Below, piece by piece: positions 22,641-36,175 of a stretch of DNA of 64,000 nt (the stretch's first letter is position 1; each line of letters starts with the position of its first letter). The notes beneath the pieces are model-generated. The model was not told the origin of the DNA, ran no database searches, and worked only from the letters and a program-made list of their open reading frames with translations. A program made the position numbers and the translations under genes. The stretch lies in NCBI GenBank assembly GCA_035041965.1, contig JAPYMA010000745.1, positions 1 to 64,000 on the forward strand, written 5' to 3'. The stretch comes from Anisakis pegreffii (taxonomy: Eukaryota > Nematoda > Chromadorea > Rhabditida > Anisakidae).

Positions 22641-24277
22641 ATTCCGGCAAAAGTCCACTTTTCCGGAGGAGTGTCTCAAAGCAATCGATAGCGGCTTTTC
22701 TGCTCTTCGCAACTGTGTTAGACGATATACTGCAGTTTTGTTTCGTCCGGATCTTCAGCATGATCAAATGAAGTGTCAGGTGGACATAACACGACATAAT
22801 ACATAATGAGTGAACGATCTCGTGGAACTCAGTAGAGTGTGATTTTGAGATGGATACAGTCGGAGTTTGAAAGAGATTCTGACAGAGCGAAGTGGGGGAT
22901 ATGAAATGCATGAAACGAAGAAGATGGAATTAACAACTTGTTACTGTTCCTTCCTACTGGATCATTATCTGGTGATTATCGCATAAGCCATCGGCTCGAT
23001 GACTTTGTTTCGTTAACATAAGTCATTTAAGAGAGGAGAGAACATAATGCTGCACTTCAAGTTTGTGGATATTTTGATGGTGTTAGATCGACAAGCATCT
23101 TAGCTTTATAAAGATATATATTTTGACCGGAAAATCTCGCTCCACTACCCAGAGATCCTCAATTTTCTGGAAGTATGTCACTGAGATTTTCATATGTTTT
23201 GTGTTTTGTTCTTTTGGATTTTGTACACTGAAATGGACTCACGGTGAATAATTTTTGCAAATGATCAGAAAAATTCTTCATATGATACATTTGAAAAAAC
23301 ATACAATTGTATGATCGAATAAAATCATTCGTAATAAGAGGAATCGAATCAGAGACTTTGTCCTTTCAAGCAAAAATTTGTCCTTTCGATAAGAGAACCG
23401 TTGAGAGAGTTCTTCTATTCGGCAAGCGGTCTGTATATGGCATGACTGAGTGAATTCTGCAATAATCATGCTAAATTAGTGTCAATTTGAGTGACATTTT
23501 GATTCGTATCACATCATTATCACGATCGTTCTCATATGATGGAAGGAAACATTCTTTGCTCCTTACTCATATCACACACTTTGCATATGATAATTCCTTC
23601 TGATGCTATCTATAAGTGAACTGCATTTTATTCATATTAATTCCAGTCTATTAGAGCTTATCATTACTGGTAATATCACGACGAGATTTTGACCTTGAGA
23701 AAGAAACAGACTTGACTGGCATTCGTAACGTTGAGAGTAAGTTGAATATAAAACCAGTTGATATTATTCGATGGGTGTGGGTATTTTGAGTATATGAAAT
23801 CAGATTTTGATGGATATAAATGAGTGAAATGGGATGAGATTGGTTCTCTGAAATAGAATATGCGAACAATTTGGGTTATTTAATACGGCTTAAGGTATGA
23901 ATTCAACTGAAATGTGATATTGTGGTGCTTTTAGGAATGTTAAAACTGTGGGGAAGGGAAGGGGTGCACGAGGATGCAGTGTCTCTTTGAACAGGAGATA
24001 GATATCCTATCCTCTGTTGGACTTACAGAACAAATGAAATAAAATCCAGTTACCGTTGGATATAATGATGAATAATGGCTAGATATATGGAGATAGTGAT
24101 AATGAAGATCGGATATATCCAGTATGTCCACCACAACTTTCAAATACTATCATAAATTCACCGGAAATTCAATTGATTGCATTCTCGAGGTTTCGTTTTC
24201 AGTTATCAGAATTTCACGTTCATTTTGATGCGTTTCTTGAGGTTTTAGTTGAATAAGAAATGAATTTTTAAGAATTA

Positions 24278-24496
24278 TTAGCGAATTGAATACTCCGACA
24301 GCACATCATTACTCTTGTTTTCGGGTGACAGACATCTCACCGTGAATCTTCTTCCACTTGAACACTTCACAGTCTTCCCTTTCTCTGTTTGTTTCTTCTT
24401 AACGATATCCCTCTCGATTCGTATTCCGCTCCTCGCCGAGGTATACCAACCGATCTCGTCTGCTCTCTTCGTAGATCTTCCTTTCTCGACCTTCAT
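24278..24496 (-). CDS. doubtful Lys/Arg-rich ORF
   Basis: An ATG opens a strongly basic frame (KVEKGRSTKRADEIGW at the N-terminus). A possible donor, ACG|GTGAGA, sits about 50 codons in. The segment has higher GC than its surroundings. No domain, signal peptide or matching downstream exon was found. It may be a first exon of a short gene or chance. Confidence 0.2.
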   Translation of the reverse strand: MKVEKGRSTKRADEIGWYTSARSGIRIERDIVKKKQTEKGKTVKCSSGRRFTVRCLSPENKSNDVLSEYSIR

Positions 24497-25200
24497 ATGT
24501 TCTTAGTAATGTTTTGCTCTGTCTTCGTTTCTTTTGTCCTTTTCTTCGTAATTACTACTTAAGATAACCAGTAGTCGAATTAATGGTGTCAAGAAAATTT
24601 ATGACCATTTCTCTCTAAAGAGAAAGGGTTTGGGAGTGAGAGAGGGAGAGATCGCTAGAAGGTATATTTATTGTTTGAGTTAATTATAGGTTATAGTAAT
24701 AAAGACAATCGAGAACAGCATCGATTTAGGAGGAGAAGAGAGAAACACGAAAAAATATGTTCATTAACTCATAGAATTGGAACTTGTTATGAGAATAGCT
24801 GGCCTCATTGAGATACTCGAGATCTTAAGGGTAAGTGAAAGTAAGAGTGTCTCGGGAGGAAGAAGAGAAAGAAAGGACATCGTTGGGTGGAAGACGATAA
24901 ATTTAGATAAATAGCTGAGATCAGTTGAGTCGGTGTAAAGTGATTAGTTATGTTCAATGATTTATTATTATTACTGTTATTATTATTATGTCGTTGTTGT
25001 TGCTACTGAATAAAATTTACGATTGGACTGTCGTATTGTTTGATTAATAGAGGTGACGATTGAGTGCGAGTTTTTGATTTATTGTTAGTGTAGTCATTTA
25101 TCATGATGCCTTTGTTTGAGACGGTCTTACAGTTTTAATTTACGGTAGGGGAAGGGGGGGGGGATTGTTGGGACGGCACTTTTGTGCATCACCTACTGAA

Positions 25201-25236
25201 TTGATGTACAGTATCTCTAAATGTACTGTACATCAA
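25201..25236. repeat. perfect 13-bp hairpin
   Basis: TTGATGTACAGTA and its exact reverse complement TACTGTACATCAA flank a 10-nt loop. A run of G (about ten) lies 40 bp upstream. No gene is associated. Confidence 0.7.
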
Positions 25237-28200
25237 GCATTTGGTACGGTATTGCTGGGGATGCTAGTGCGGGAAAATGTATCTTTTTCAGTAGTAGATC
25301 AAATAGTTTGCATCATGATTAGGTGTAGATTGAGTCGCACGGGAATTTGGAGTGTAGAAGATTGGTTTGGAATCGGATTTCAATTAAAAATTCAATTTCA
25401 GAGAGTTGAGCGAATGGGTATTCCAAAGTAATAGCCTTAGAAAGATTAGTAACCTCGAGAGTTCAATTCGAACTTTGTGATCGCTCGAATAACACATCGA
25501 CATATTACATACGAAGCGATAAAAAATGGAGAAGTCAGGCTGGAAACCACGCAAAACGAAAGGTTAGTAAAAGTTTGCTTGAATTACAGATCTGGTTTTG
25601 GTACTCATTTAGGCACTGAGCAACCGGAAATTGAGAAACTTTTTCATTGAGAAACGCAACAATATATTTGTGCTAAAACTTGAATCGTTTCATAACTTTG
25701 CCATGATGAATATGAAGAGTTTGCGATGAATATACAAACTTCATGAGTTGCAGTATTTTAAGCAATATTCATCACGATGTATGATATCATTTTTTGAATT
25801 TTCCTGACAATGAGGAATTTGAATGTGCATTACTTATGCTCTGTTCATGTGGCCATACGATATAAAAATCCATATTCTTTGGTAAAATGCAATCATACAA
25901 GTCTATATACATTGCTCTGATATTATCATTCATAAGGTAGTCTTGCATTATGATCAACGATGTCTAATGTCCACATCTCGTTGCACAATTCCTTTCTTGC
26001 GCGTGTGCATCCACAACATCTTGAATTGCATTCATTCAATATGACATTTCTTTTAAAAAGTTGAATATTTCTTCACAATTAAACATAAAATTACCTAATG
26101 TCTGCATATCATTTCATTCAAATACATATACACATATTTTGAGAGTATTTTTCATATGGATTCAGTTATGAGATGAATGTTTATGAGTGCATTAGTGAAA
26201 TGTTACGAAGTTGAGCAGATTTCGTTGAGTTGCATCTTATTGTTTATGAAGGCAGTCAGCTGTTTCTTTTAGACTTCTTTGAAGTGATTTGCTTGAGTCA
26301 AGTGGAGATGAATTGAGTTCATTCAATAGAATCAATCAATTCAATGATATACTGTTATCGATCAACGAACTATTGATTAGTGGATTCGATTCGAATTGAT
26401 CTGATAATGAGTTGATCATTTGAATACTTTTAATCGATTAGATTGAGCACCTATCGAGTAGAGCTTGTGGTTATTTATTTGTTTTGATATGGAGTTGCAT
26501 TCGCATATCCGAATGATCTATATACATCGCAAACAGTCAATCTGATAGTATATCACGATTAATTTAATTAGGATTAGATGAATTGAGTAATATGTGTAAT
26601 AGGCAACTTTGCTCATAAATTGACATCTCTGAAAAAGTTTTCAGTTTGTAGAGTTGTTGAAATAGAAGAAACACATATATATCAGCCTTTATCTGAACTG
26701 ATATAAAACACAACTGTTGCGATTCGAGTGATCCTCTTGAACACTTTTATGATAGATAAACCGTTCGTTATGCATTATTGTTATATATAATTATTGCTAT
26801 TTATATAATGTAATAATAATATTATATTATTTGAATGTTTGTAATCAAAAGTGAGGATAAAATGAGCTGCAGAAAGAGGTGGTTGTCAGATGTTTGGATA
26901 GAAAGGATATCTATTTGACGGACGTTTCGAAGGTGATCGCTCTTAAACTGAGTTCACTATGATTGACATGCTATCTTAATACACATTTCTATTCACATCA
27001 TACACACTTTTTTGTATTATTTATTATTATTCAGATGGATAGTGTACATTTAAATATTTGTTTAGAGAGACATTCAAATGAGGGAATGCAGAATTGTAAT
27101 GGTGATGTATTACTGCTTTTAGCACATAATCTTTAATTGACATCGTTTGCGAATGTGACAGTTGGGATGACATGGGATTGCATTGGCGAGCTGCTGCATA
27201 CAAAAAATCGATTGTTATTAAGTGTGATTATTATAAATGACGGAGAAATAATTGAAATGTACATATTAAATGAAGAGGGATTGCGAGAACGAACACACGC
27301 TGGGAATGGGAATGAATATTAATTAGTGTATTATAGAGACAGATGCATTCGTGTCACACCACACTATTATTACTGGTGATTGATTAGGCTGGGGAGTATT
27401 TGATAAGTTAGTTACTAAATTTAATTCATCGTTTACCAGGTTATTAAGAGCAGTCATTTAAATCATTAAAGACTGAACTCAGCAATGGATATCATGGTGG
27501 ATTAACCTAGCAATAAGCTGATTCGGATTATTATTAAGAGCGATTATTGGATGATAACTGAGGATTAGAGGTATTAAGCTTGAGACTATGAACGGGAAAA
27601 CAGAAAACAGGTGGCTGACCCTAGTGAAGAATATGAAATGATTTGTACATATTGTTCAATGGGCCGCATAACTTGAACGTTTAGGCCGGTCCGTTTTTAA
27701 AGCGGTCCGGACCGATATCCCTTAAGAACGGCTAGGAGATACGAGAAGGAAACGTATATACTAGCGATTTAGCCGTATATACTAGTGAGGGAAGGTGCCA
27801 CGTAGAACTCTGAGGTAGTTGCCAAAATTTATAATGAATTGAAAAGTTGCTGAATTGTGATAATAAATCGTTTACTTGCTGTGGTTATCAGAGGTTATCA
27901 GAGTTATCTAAAGGTATCAAAGGCATGGATTAGATAGCAAGAAAGGGCATGCATGTGAGCATGATAATCGCAGATATTAACAAGTGGTATGGTGATTGGG
28001 ATGGAAGAAGTTATTTATTGGATTATTTGAATAGAATAAGTATGGTAATTTATGAAACTGAAGTGTTTTTTAAGGAATGTATGCAAAAACCAATGAAAGA
28101 ATTGATTTCGGTATATTGACTGAAGAAATGTTATAAGAGATGCGTGTCTCATCAATAAATAATGATTAAAATTAGGTTGACGGATGATCATTGCCACTAT

Positions 28201-30354
28201 AGAGACAATTGTTTTTTGACTGAGTCTTTGTTTTGTTGAGGCAAGAAGCAGTTAGATAAGTTAATTAATTATAGGCTTGTTTGACTGATTAGTTGGGGTT
28301 AATTTGGTGTGTAGAGGTTAATTTTGCTCTAGGAGGGAGACGACAGGAGTTAATTTTGCCTTAAAGCAGTTGTAGAGATTGCCTTTATAGTGGGGTCGAT
28401 TGGAATATCTTAAGTTAATATTGGTGTTTGGGTAGTGAATAAGAGACTAATAATACTGAACGAAGAAGGAGAAAAGTTATGCTACTTAAAAGGAAGTTAT
28501 TCACACACAAAACATGCAAATAGTTGTGCATAACACTTGAGGATAACAATTTTATTTACTTATAAGCGTACAATGCACTGTTTTACCTGTTTGTACAGTT
28601 CAAATGACACACAAATAGACTGATTTGAATGTTTGCATTAATAACATTACGGTAGCACTCGTTCGGTTGATATCCCAAAGGTCGAAATTGTGAAAATTAT
28701 AGAGTTACATTGAATCAGATGATATTAATTTAGTGTACGTTGATCAGAATACACTATATTAACGATGAAGCACAGAAGGTATAATGAAATCAGTGAATGT
28801 TAATTGCTGATGGAATGGTGGCATACAGTCAGTAGTGATTGTGTTGCGTGTAATGCTTAATTTTGATGTTATTCAAGTAATTTGATCAAATTGAGTAACC
28901 GAATCATCGGTTTCATTCATATTAGTCTTAACTGTTGATGTTGTTTGTTGATCTCGATCGATTTGTGTCTTATCTTCAACAGCACAATGCCAAATCATTT
29001 ATACTTTATTGATATGAATTTGGATTATCGATGCAAAGAATTTGCAATGAAATGAAGTACAATCCATCTTATAATATATCGGTAAAAGACTAATCGAATT
29101 AAAATTTCTTAAAGTAAAATGCGTAAGAACATGTCCGAATTGCTTAATTCAATTCAAAAATTCGTTTGATTCGATTTCATTTCGTCAGTTCTAATTAAAT
29201 TACCCACCACCATTCGATCACGTTCACTTATAATAAATATTTTCATCATGTTGCATTCCTCTTCTCAAAATCTTATTCTGTTTGCAGTCAATAATTTTCA
29301 CTTCTCTCACAGCTATGTTGAGCATTTTCACGCAGCATAGTTTCTGAGTTTTATTTGCACATTTGCATTCGATGGAAAATTCACTGCTTCCGTTTCATTT
29401 TTGTTGAGGAAATTTCGATATTTTTCAGCAAAAATTTATTTTTCAGATGTATTTGATGAGTTGTTGAATGTTCTCGTGTTGGAAAGAAGCTATCTGATCC
29501 TTAGAAAAGCCAAAAATTGAGTATTTTGTATGAAAGTTGAGAGTGAACTGAGGTAATCGGTATTGTTTGCTGTTTTGAGTGAAATTGAGAATGCTTATTT
29601 GATGAAATAAATGAATGTTTAAAGTTAAGTTGAAGGCTGCTGAGAGGTAGTTGAAGAGAAGCGGTTATTATTCTTTTGATGTTGTTGAGAGATTGTCTGT
29701 CAATCAATTGGAATGACAATCACGCATCTGTAAAGTAAGTTGTTAGTTGTGTTGTTATTATTATCAGTGAATGAGCATTATGGCTGTGAATTTCGAGTGT
29801 GCGATTCAAATAGGTGAACATCTTCGCAGACAGATACATACCTAGAACAGAAGCAGCATTATGAGACAAAAATGTAATGCTTTTTCGAACACACCTGAGA
29901 AATTGAGAATATTAATCATAAAGAATAGCTGATAGAAGGATGGTGGCATTTATTCTAGAAAGGATGGTGATGTATGAAGTGATGTATGATTGGGATGTGA
30001 TAGGGTAGATTTGATAAGATTTGGTCGACGAAGGTTATAGATTCGAATTTGAGGCATGTTTTCTTCAGTATAGCAACTTTTTGCAGTGCACTTCGAAAAT
30101 GAATAATATGAAGTTTTGAGGTTATTTTAGTAAAATTTACGGGATTCTGAAAATTATTTTTAGTTACTCGGGTATTGCCAGTTTTGAATTGGGAACAGTA
30201 TGAAATGAAAAGAGGTAACATTTCAAATGTACGGGAACGAGTATAGACAGAAATAGAAGCATAAGAAAGGGATTGACTGAAATGTAATTTGATACAATGT
30301 CTACGAACGCAATACTCATTTAAAATAAATCTTTACTTTTACCATCTCAAACAG

Positions 30355-30471
30355 TTACTTTATACTCGCATCTTCTCCTCATCTAGTCCACGAGATAGCA
30401 CAGTTTCGGTCTATTCTCGAGATTCATCGAATTCCTCCGTCATATCCCGACCGCAATTTGTTTATTCACAG
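30355..30471 (+). CDS. possible orphan exon, Ser-rich
   Basis: A 39-codon frame lies between an acceptor (CTCAAACAG) and a donor (CAG|GTTCTG) with the same phase at both ends. The peptide is Ser-rich with a short repeated pattern (SPRDSTVSVYSRDSSNSS). Codon choice looks more like coding than the flanks. I could not attach it to any gene; an early alternative exon of the downstream receptor gene is possible but unsupported. Confidence 0.2.
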
Positions 30472-31478
30472 GTTCTGAGGTTATTGTCAAGCTGCAGACA
30501 GATTCAGTCTTGAAAGGAAGCAAAAAGATTGTCTTTTATGTCATTTCATTCATTGATGTTTTAACTGAAGACGTGAGTATTCACCTTGATTTCACACTAT
30601 GTGCATTGCCTGTCTGCATCTGTTTCTTAGTTGAAACTTTGGATTCGTAGAAATTAGTTCCGATTTTGACTGCGAGAAAGTATTTGATAGTTCGTGTTTT
30701 TGATAGTTCTGAAAGGTGTGAATGAATCAAGTTAAAATTATTTAGTGCAGGTTTTTCGATTGTTTACTATCGAGTAGTGTTTACTTTGATTTCTTTTTTC
30801 TTAGTTATAGATGTTGAGAGAAACTTTTTAATGGAGTTGTTGAAGGGAAAATGTGTGAGTCAAATATATAGATGGTATAAGTTTATTTAGTCATTTAATT
30901 GCAAATGAAAGCGACATTCTTCGAACAATGAGTTTATTGTCAAGATATGGGTAATGTGCACGTCCGAAAAGTAAGTAGGATCACAATTATAGATGGTTAT
31001 TGAGAGCAATTTTGAGTCTTTTGGAGTTAGGAGTCGGAAATTGGTATTGTATTCGTTTTTTGTGGTATTGTGTTGTGAAGGCGTGTTATTAACTGCCCAT
31101 TGTATTGTATTATCGCATGACATTGAGCACAGATCGCATTATTGTTAGTTGGATGAATAGGGTCATATTTATAATAGTATATCGAGTTCTATTTATTATT
31201 TGCATAGATAACACATGAAAGTGTTTGTTTTATAAGTTTTAGCATGAGAAATAATATGTTAATTGAGATATGGTGTTTTTCACAGAGTTGGATATTTTAA
31301 ACTTTTGGTAGAGTTCGTAGTATGGTATATAAAAGGATTTGTAATTCGTATTATACCTGAGACGTTGTTGATGTGATGGACTTATTAAATTTATCCAGTC
31401 GGAACTGGAAGTTTTGAAGTAATAATTTGACATGTTGGGATCAGAAAATATTTGTGAAAAAATTTAAGTAGAAATCAT

Positions 31479-31553
31479 AATATAACATTTATATCGGTCC
31501 TATTATCAAATTATGTAATAATTTGATAAAATGACCGATATAAATGTTATATT
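31479..31553. repeat. 75-nt near-perfect palindrome
   Basis: Two 36-nt arms, differing at only a few central positions, are separated by about 3 nt. The outer 21 nt (AATATAACATTTATATCGGT and one further base) match exactly. This is a short foldback element or extrudable cruciform in the gene-poor region. Confidence 0.85.
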
Positions 31554-32709
31554 TTGAATTGAAAGAATTGATTTGAGCGGGGAATGCATGGTGATAGCAT
31601 TAATAATAAATTAGTGCTTATTTGTGATTTCGTTTAGTTCATTCATGCGTGAGTGTAACTTTAAAGGTGTTTGCAATATCAGTCGGATTGGTAAATCTTA
31701 TGAATATTCAATAGTATACCACACCTTATTGAATATTTATTACATAAGCATATTCATTCATCGAGATTCTGTGGTTGTCACGGTTACCGGTTATACACTT
31801 TTTATGTTCGATGAATATTATCTAATCGACTATTTATGCAAACTTAGCTAAAGTCGGAACTTTGTACTCCGTATCAGGCAAAGATTTACTTTTATTGGTG
31901 ATTAAATGTCTGATAATAGAGTTTTATTTGGAGTTGATTTTTTGATGTTTTGAAATGACGTTTAGTGATGGATTGAGCGATTTTAGTGAAGCATTTCGAT
32001 TAGCAGATGTGATATTTTTGTGGTTTGGAGGAATGATCTTTGGAAGATGATACGGGAGATTAGATTTAGACGGATGAAATGCGTGCGTGATTATGAAATG
32101 TGATCATCTATTGACAGGGATGAGTTGGATTTCGTTTGTGTGAGGGATAAGATGATTTGATGAGTGCATGTATAGAGAGAGTGGAATTGTGAGCTTTGGG
32201 ATATGGAGAATATCCGACGATGGAATTTTGGTGATGGATCGTAGGAATTTGCGAGATTACGTGTTTTGGAATGAGATGTGGACAGAATGTCCGAAAAATC
32301 GGAGAGAGTGAGATAAGAGGGACTTGGGAACATTTTTGAATAAAACAAAAAGATTATCAACTTACTTTTTATGGAATGGTTTTAGTACTATTTTGATAGT
32401 TTTGAGAGCGTGAACATTATAGAATGTGTGTAGGTTTAATTTGGATGAGGTCAGATAATTTCAGAGGTCGAGTGCTTTATAAGGGGTTTATGATTGTTAG
32501 TGGTACAGATGGTGTTGTTTTTAGGACGGGATTGAGGATCATTTGATTAGGATAATGAATTTACTCTCGAGTATCGCTCAGAGTTGGTTTGATTATGGCA
32601 CTTTAGATGAACGAAGTGCATTGATTATTATTATTATTTAGATTTATTATTATTATAGTTGTGTGGGGATTATTAATAAGCATAGATTTATATAATATTG
32701 GTATGGTTG

Positions 32710-33075
32710 TAAATAGAGTTAGGTCGAAGGCTAAATCGGGCTCGGGTCCTCGAGATCGGCTTTCTGAGGTGTGAGGTAGGGTTGGGGTGTCCGAAGTGGT
32801 GGCCTCCCAAGGTAAGAGGTAAGGTTGACTTCCCAGAGACCCCGGGATTTCATATTGTTTGGAAATCCTCGAGGTTGGTGGTCCGTGGGACTTCATATGT
32901 GCTCGGAGGTCTCCGAGGTCGAAGACATTCTCGAGTAGGATGTAAGGTCGAGGTCTCCGCGACCCTGTGATTGCTCGGAAGTCCCTGAGGCCGAGATTCC
33001 TGAGGGTAGGAGATAATTTCGGGATCTCCGAATCTTACTCTTGGAGGTCCCCGGGTCTCGATAGTTCCTGATCCA
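32710..33075. repeat. GC-rich degenerate repeat island
   Basis: An abrupt GC-rich block in AT-rich surroundings, made of diverged units built around CTCGGAGGTC, TCCGAGGTCG and CCTCGAGG. ORFs inside are low-complexity and not called. A similar GC-rich block lies at about 48040-48250. Confidence 0.6.
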
Positions 33076-35969
33076 CCGTAATTATGAATATGTCTGATTT
33101 GGTTTTGTAAGAGTATTTTAAAGATGAAATGGTAAATTAAGGCCTATATAATTTAGATTTGGTTTGTAATTTGGAAGGTTTTAATATGATGGAAGAATGA
33201 GTTAGATGCAGGTGTTTTATAAAAGTTATGATGGTTGTTTATAAATGAATGAGATGGGACATTATTAGAAGAATGTATTATTTGGGGTTGTGTTCGTTCA
33301 TATTGCGATTTTGGTGAGTTGAGTAGATGGATAATGCAGTAGAACAGTTTGTGTGCTTATTGAAGGGTGAGTGAATTTATAATTGTTATTGCGTCGTTGA
33401 TTTTGTACTGTATTGAGGAGGTGAGACTGAATGAAAACGAAGAATATTAACAGCATGAGGTGACATAATTGTGCTGATTGTGCTTTTACTCTAAGGGCGG
33501 TTTGTTGAAAGTAGATTGGGGCATAGTAGACCTATTGAGGCATACATGCAGTAGTAGTTCAGAAGTAGTTAAAGGATTCTTTTATGTAACATTTATAATA
33601 AGTGTAAAATTCTATAGTAATATTAGCCGTGCTGTTGGCATTGTTACTGTGATTATGATGACTGGTTTTGTTTAAGATTTATTATTGTTAGTTAGGTAGT
33701 TGTAGGTTGTTCACTCAAATATGCGAATGTGCAATTGTGAAGTTCGTGTTGAATGAGGCTTTTGAATAATTGTTTCGATTGAATGCACAAACACATTATG
33801 CATTATTCATTTGAGTTTGAATAGATTCATAAACGGAGATATATAGCCGAGTTGGATATCGGCTTAAGAGTTCATTCAGTGAAGTTGTATCTCAGGTTGG
33901 TAGATCTTGAATAGTTCTTTCAAAATGTGGCTGCTTTAGAGTGAACATATTGTGATAAGTTGATTACTTCGTGAGCATTAAGGTTCAGATAACTGATAGA
34001 GTTGAGATTTTTGAGTAATTAGGATTACATGATCACAAGAATTATTCGTTTTTGGCTGCTTGAGACTCAGTTTGGTTTTAGATCAAAGTTTAAGTATGGG
34101 ATTGTAACGGTGTTGTGTCAACTCGATAAACTGCTATGCAAATAGATTGCACTCTATGCGATTACTATTGAATTGTGAGTATTGTAACAGGATCGGACGG
34201 ATATAAACGGATAATCTGATTATTAATATGCATTATGATTCGATAGTGTGATCAAATGGTGACGTTTTTGATGAACATTTGAGCGCCTTAGTTTTATATC
34301 CGTTTTTGATCATCAAAAGATTTGCGTGAAGACTTGTCTTGTGCTTGCATGGGATATTTTAGGGATTTATATTCATAGCGAAAAAATTAAAGGTACTCCA
34401 TATAATGTTGAACGTTTATGGTATTGTAGGATTGCATGGGATATTCAGTGAAAGCATGATGAAATGCAGCTGTACTGGTGTTTTTCTGATGAGAAGAAGG
34501 GGTGGAATGTCATTAGAGTCGGGATAAAATTGCAATCGCTCGCACAAAATTGTAACTTAATTGCGCTTTTTTTGCTCTCACTATTCTTGTTACTCTGTTC
34601 ATGTTTTGAAACACCACTCTCTGTGTTCGTGTCTGTGTTTGTGGATTTTCTGGATATCTTCCTTCACATCCTTGATTATCCTTTTCTGGTCACCTCATCT
34701 CGATTATCCTACTGTTTGTCATTATCCCTTCATTCTTCGATGCTCTTGGTTGGTCATATGAGGAGGGATGTTTTATATGCTAATTAAGGGAAGATATATG
34801 AATGTCTTCCATTATTGCATTTTGTTGATGCGGATATTTTTATTCTCTTTTTAGAATATATAATTATGCTGTTATCAGTAGCATATGATAGAAATATACA
34901 TATGTGTAAACGTGCAGTTTGCAGCGGCATTTGCAAGTGAATGGTCGCTTTAATTAGAGATATTCTTGATTGGGAATGAGGAGTTATGTGAGGATGGCTA
35001 AAGAACAGCCTGCGGTGATTCGTGGTTGGGATTAAGGATGACTTTTAATGAATAGCGAGTGGGATTTGCATAGCATTTCGTGGTTCTCACAAGATCATTA
35101 GCATTGGTAGTTTTAGGTTGTGTCACTTGTATCGTGATTGAGGATTTTTGACAACTTTTTGCAATTCGCATCTCTTCCGGACTTGAATGTTGATTCGGAG
35201 GGTTCTGAATATCCGTCTGGGTATATGGGGCCATTATGGATCTATTGAGGAGTTATGAGTGTTTTTCGCATCTTTATATGATTCTTGAACTTAAAATTCG
35301 TTAGTTTAGGGATCTGTCTGAGTAATATTTCGGATATTCCTTCGTGTTTTTTTGATATTTAAATGCAGGATTTGATTTGCAGTCGTGATCTTTGTTCTGG
35401 TTCATATTCTATTTTTTATAATCAAGTCATGATAGTTTGAATCGGTCATTGTTCGATTGATTGAATGTACTGTAATGAATAAGTTGCGATTAGATGAACG
35501 GAGTTGGAATTAATTTTTAATAATTGATAAGTTTGGTTTATATTGATGAATATTGATGAATGATAGACATTTAGACGGAGTTGCAGCAGGAGATAAGATA
35601 TGGCTTTGACAGGCGGATTAAGTTTGTAGGGCAGGGTGCTGATTATAGAATGCGGATTGAGGATAGGGACTGATGACGAAAGAAGGAAAGTTGCGATGAG
35701 AGAGTATATAAGAGACGGATCGAGCCAGAAAACTCATAAGATATAGAGGATTACAGAGGGATTAAGTAAAGCTCATTGCGGTGACAGAGTTGTGGTTGTC
35801 ATCAGAGGGTTTAAGCTTTATTAATAATAGTATGGATATATGAGACGTCTACTGCCGGTGGTTCATAAGGTGAGTTGTCTTATTGATGCTATCTGCTTCT
35901 TACTTGCAGTTATTACTGGCAGCTGATGTAGGTACCATCATAAGATAGGGCGAAGCTGATCATAGGTAT

Positions 35970-36051
35970 CACATAGGGCGAATCTGATCCGATATAAGCC
36001 GATCAGTTTGCTCTGATCGACTCATATCGGATCAGCTTCACCCTGTATGTG
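35970..36051. repeat. imperfect inverted repeat
   Basis: Arms of about 37 nt (CACATAGGG...GATCCGATAT and ATATCGGATC...CCCTGTATGTG) with a loop of about 7 nt. Part of the left arm (ATAGGGCGAAGCTGATC) is also repeated directly about 27 bp upstream at about 35945. Confidence 0.75.
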
Positions 36052-36101
36052 CTGAAGAACTGATTGTAAACTCAAAATAACCGCTGGGCAAGGCTGAACG
36101 G

Positions 36102-36175
36102 ATTCTGCAATAGCTCGCAGGTAGAGCCCCAATCGGTAATTGCTCTGTCACGGGTTCGGTTCTCTTTCGCGAAGA
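36102..36175 (+). repeat. tRNA-derived sequence (tRNA pseudogene or SINE head)
   Basis: Contains an A-box-like D arm (TAGCTCGCAGGTAGAGC, stem GCTC/GAGC) and a B-box-like GGTTCGGTTCT about 40 bp further on. Anticodon and acceptor stems do not pair, so it is not a functional tRNA. It lies directly after the 35970-36051 inverted repeat. Confidence 0.45.

Noticed and set aside
34464..34787. Candidate signal-peptide exon for the ROR gene
   Set aside because: Hydrophobic run is present, but the frame continues without a donor of the phase needed to join 39767, and hydrophobic stretches are common in T-rich DNA.
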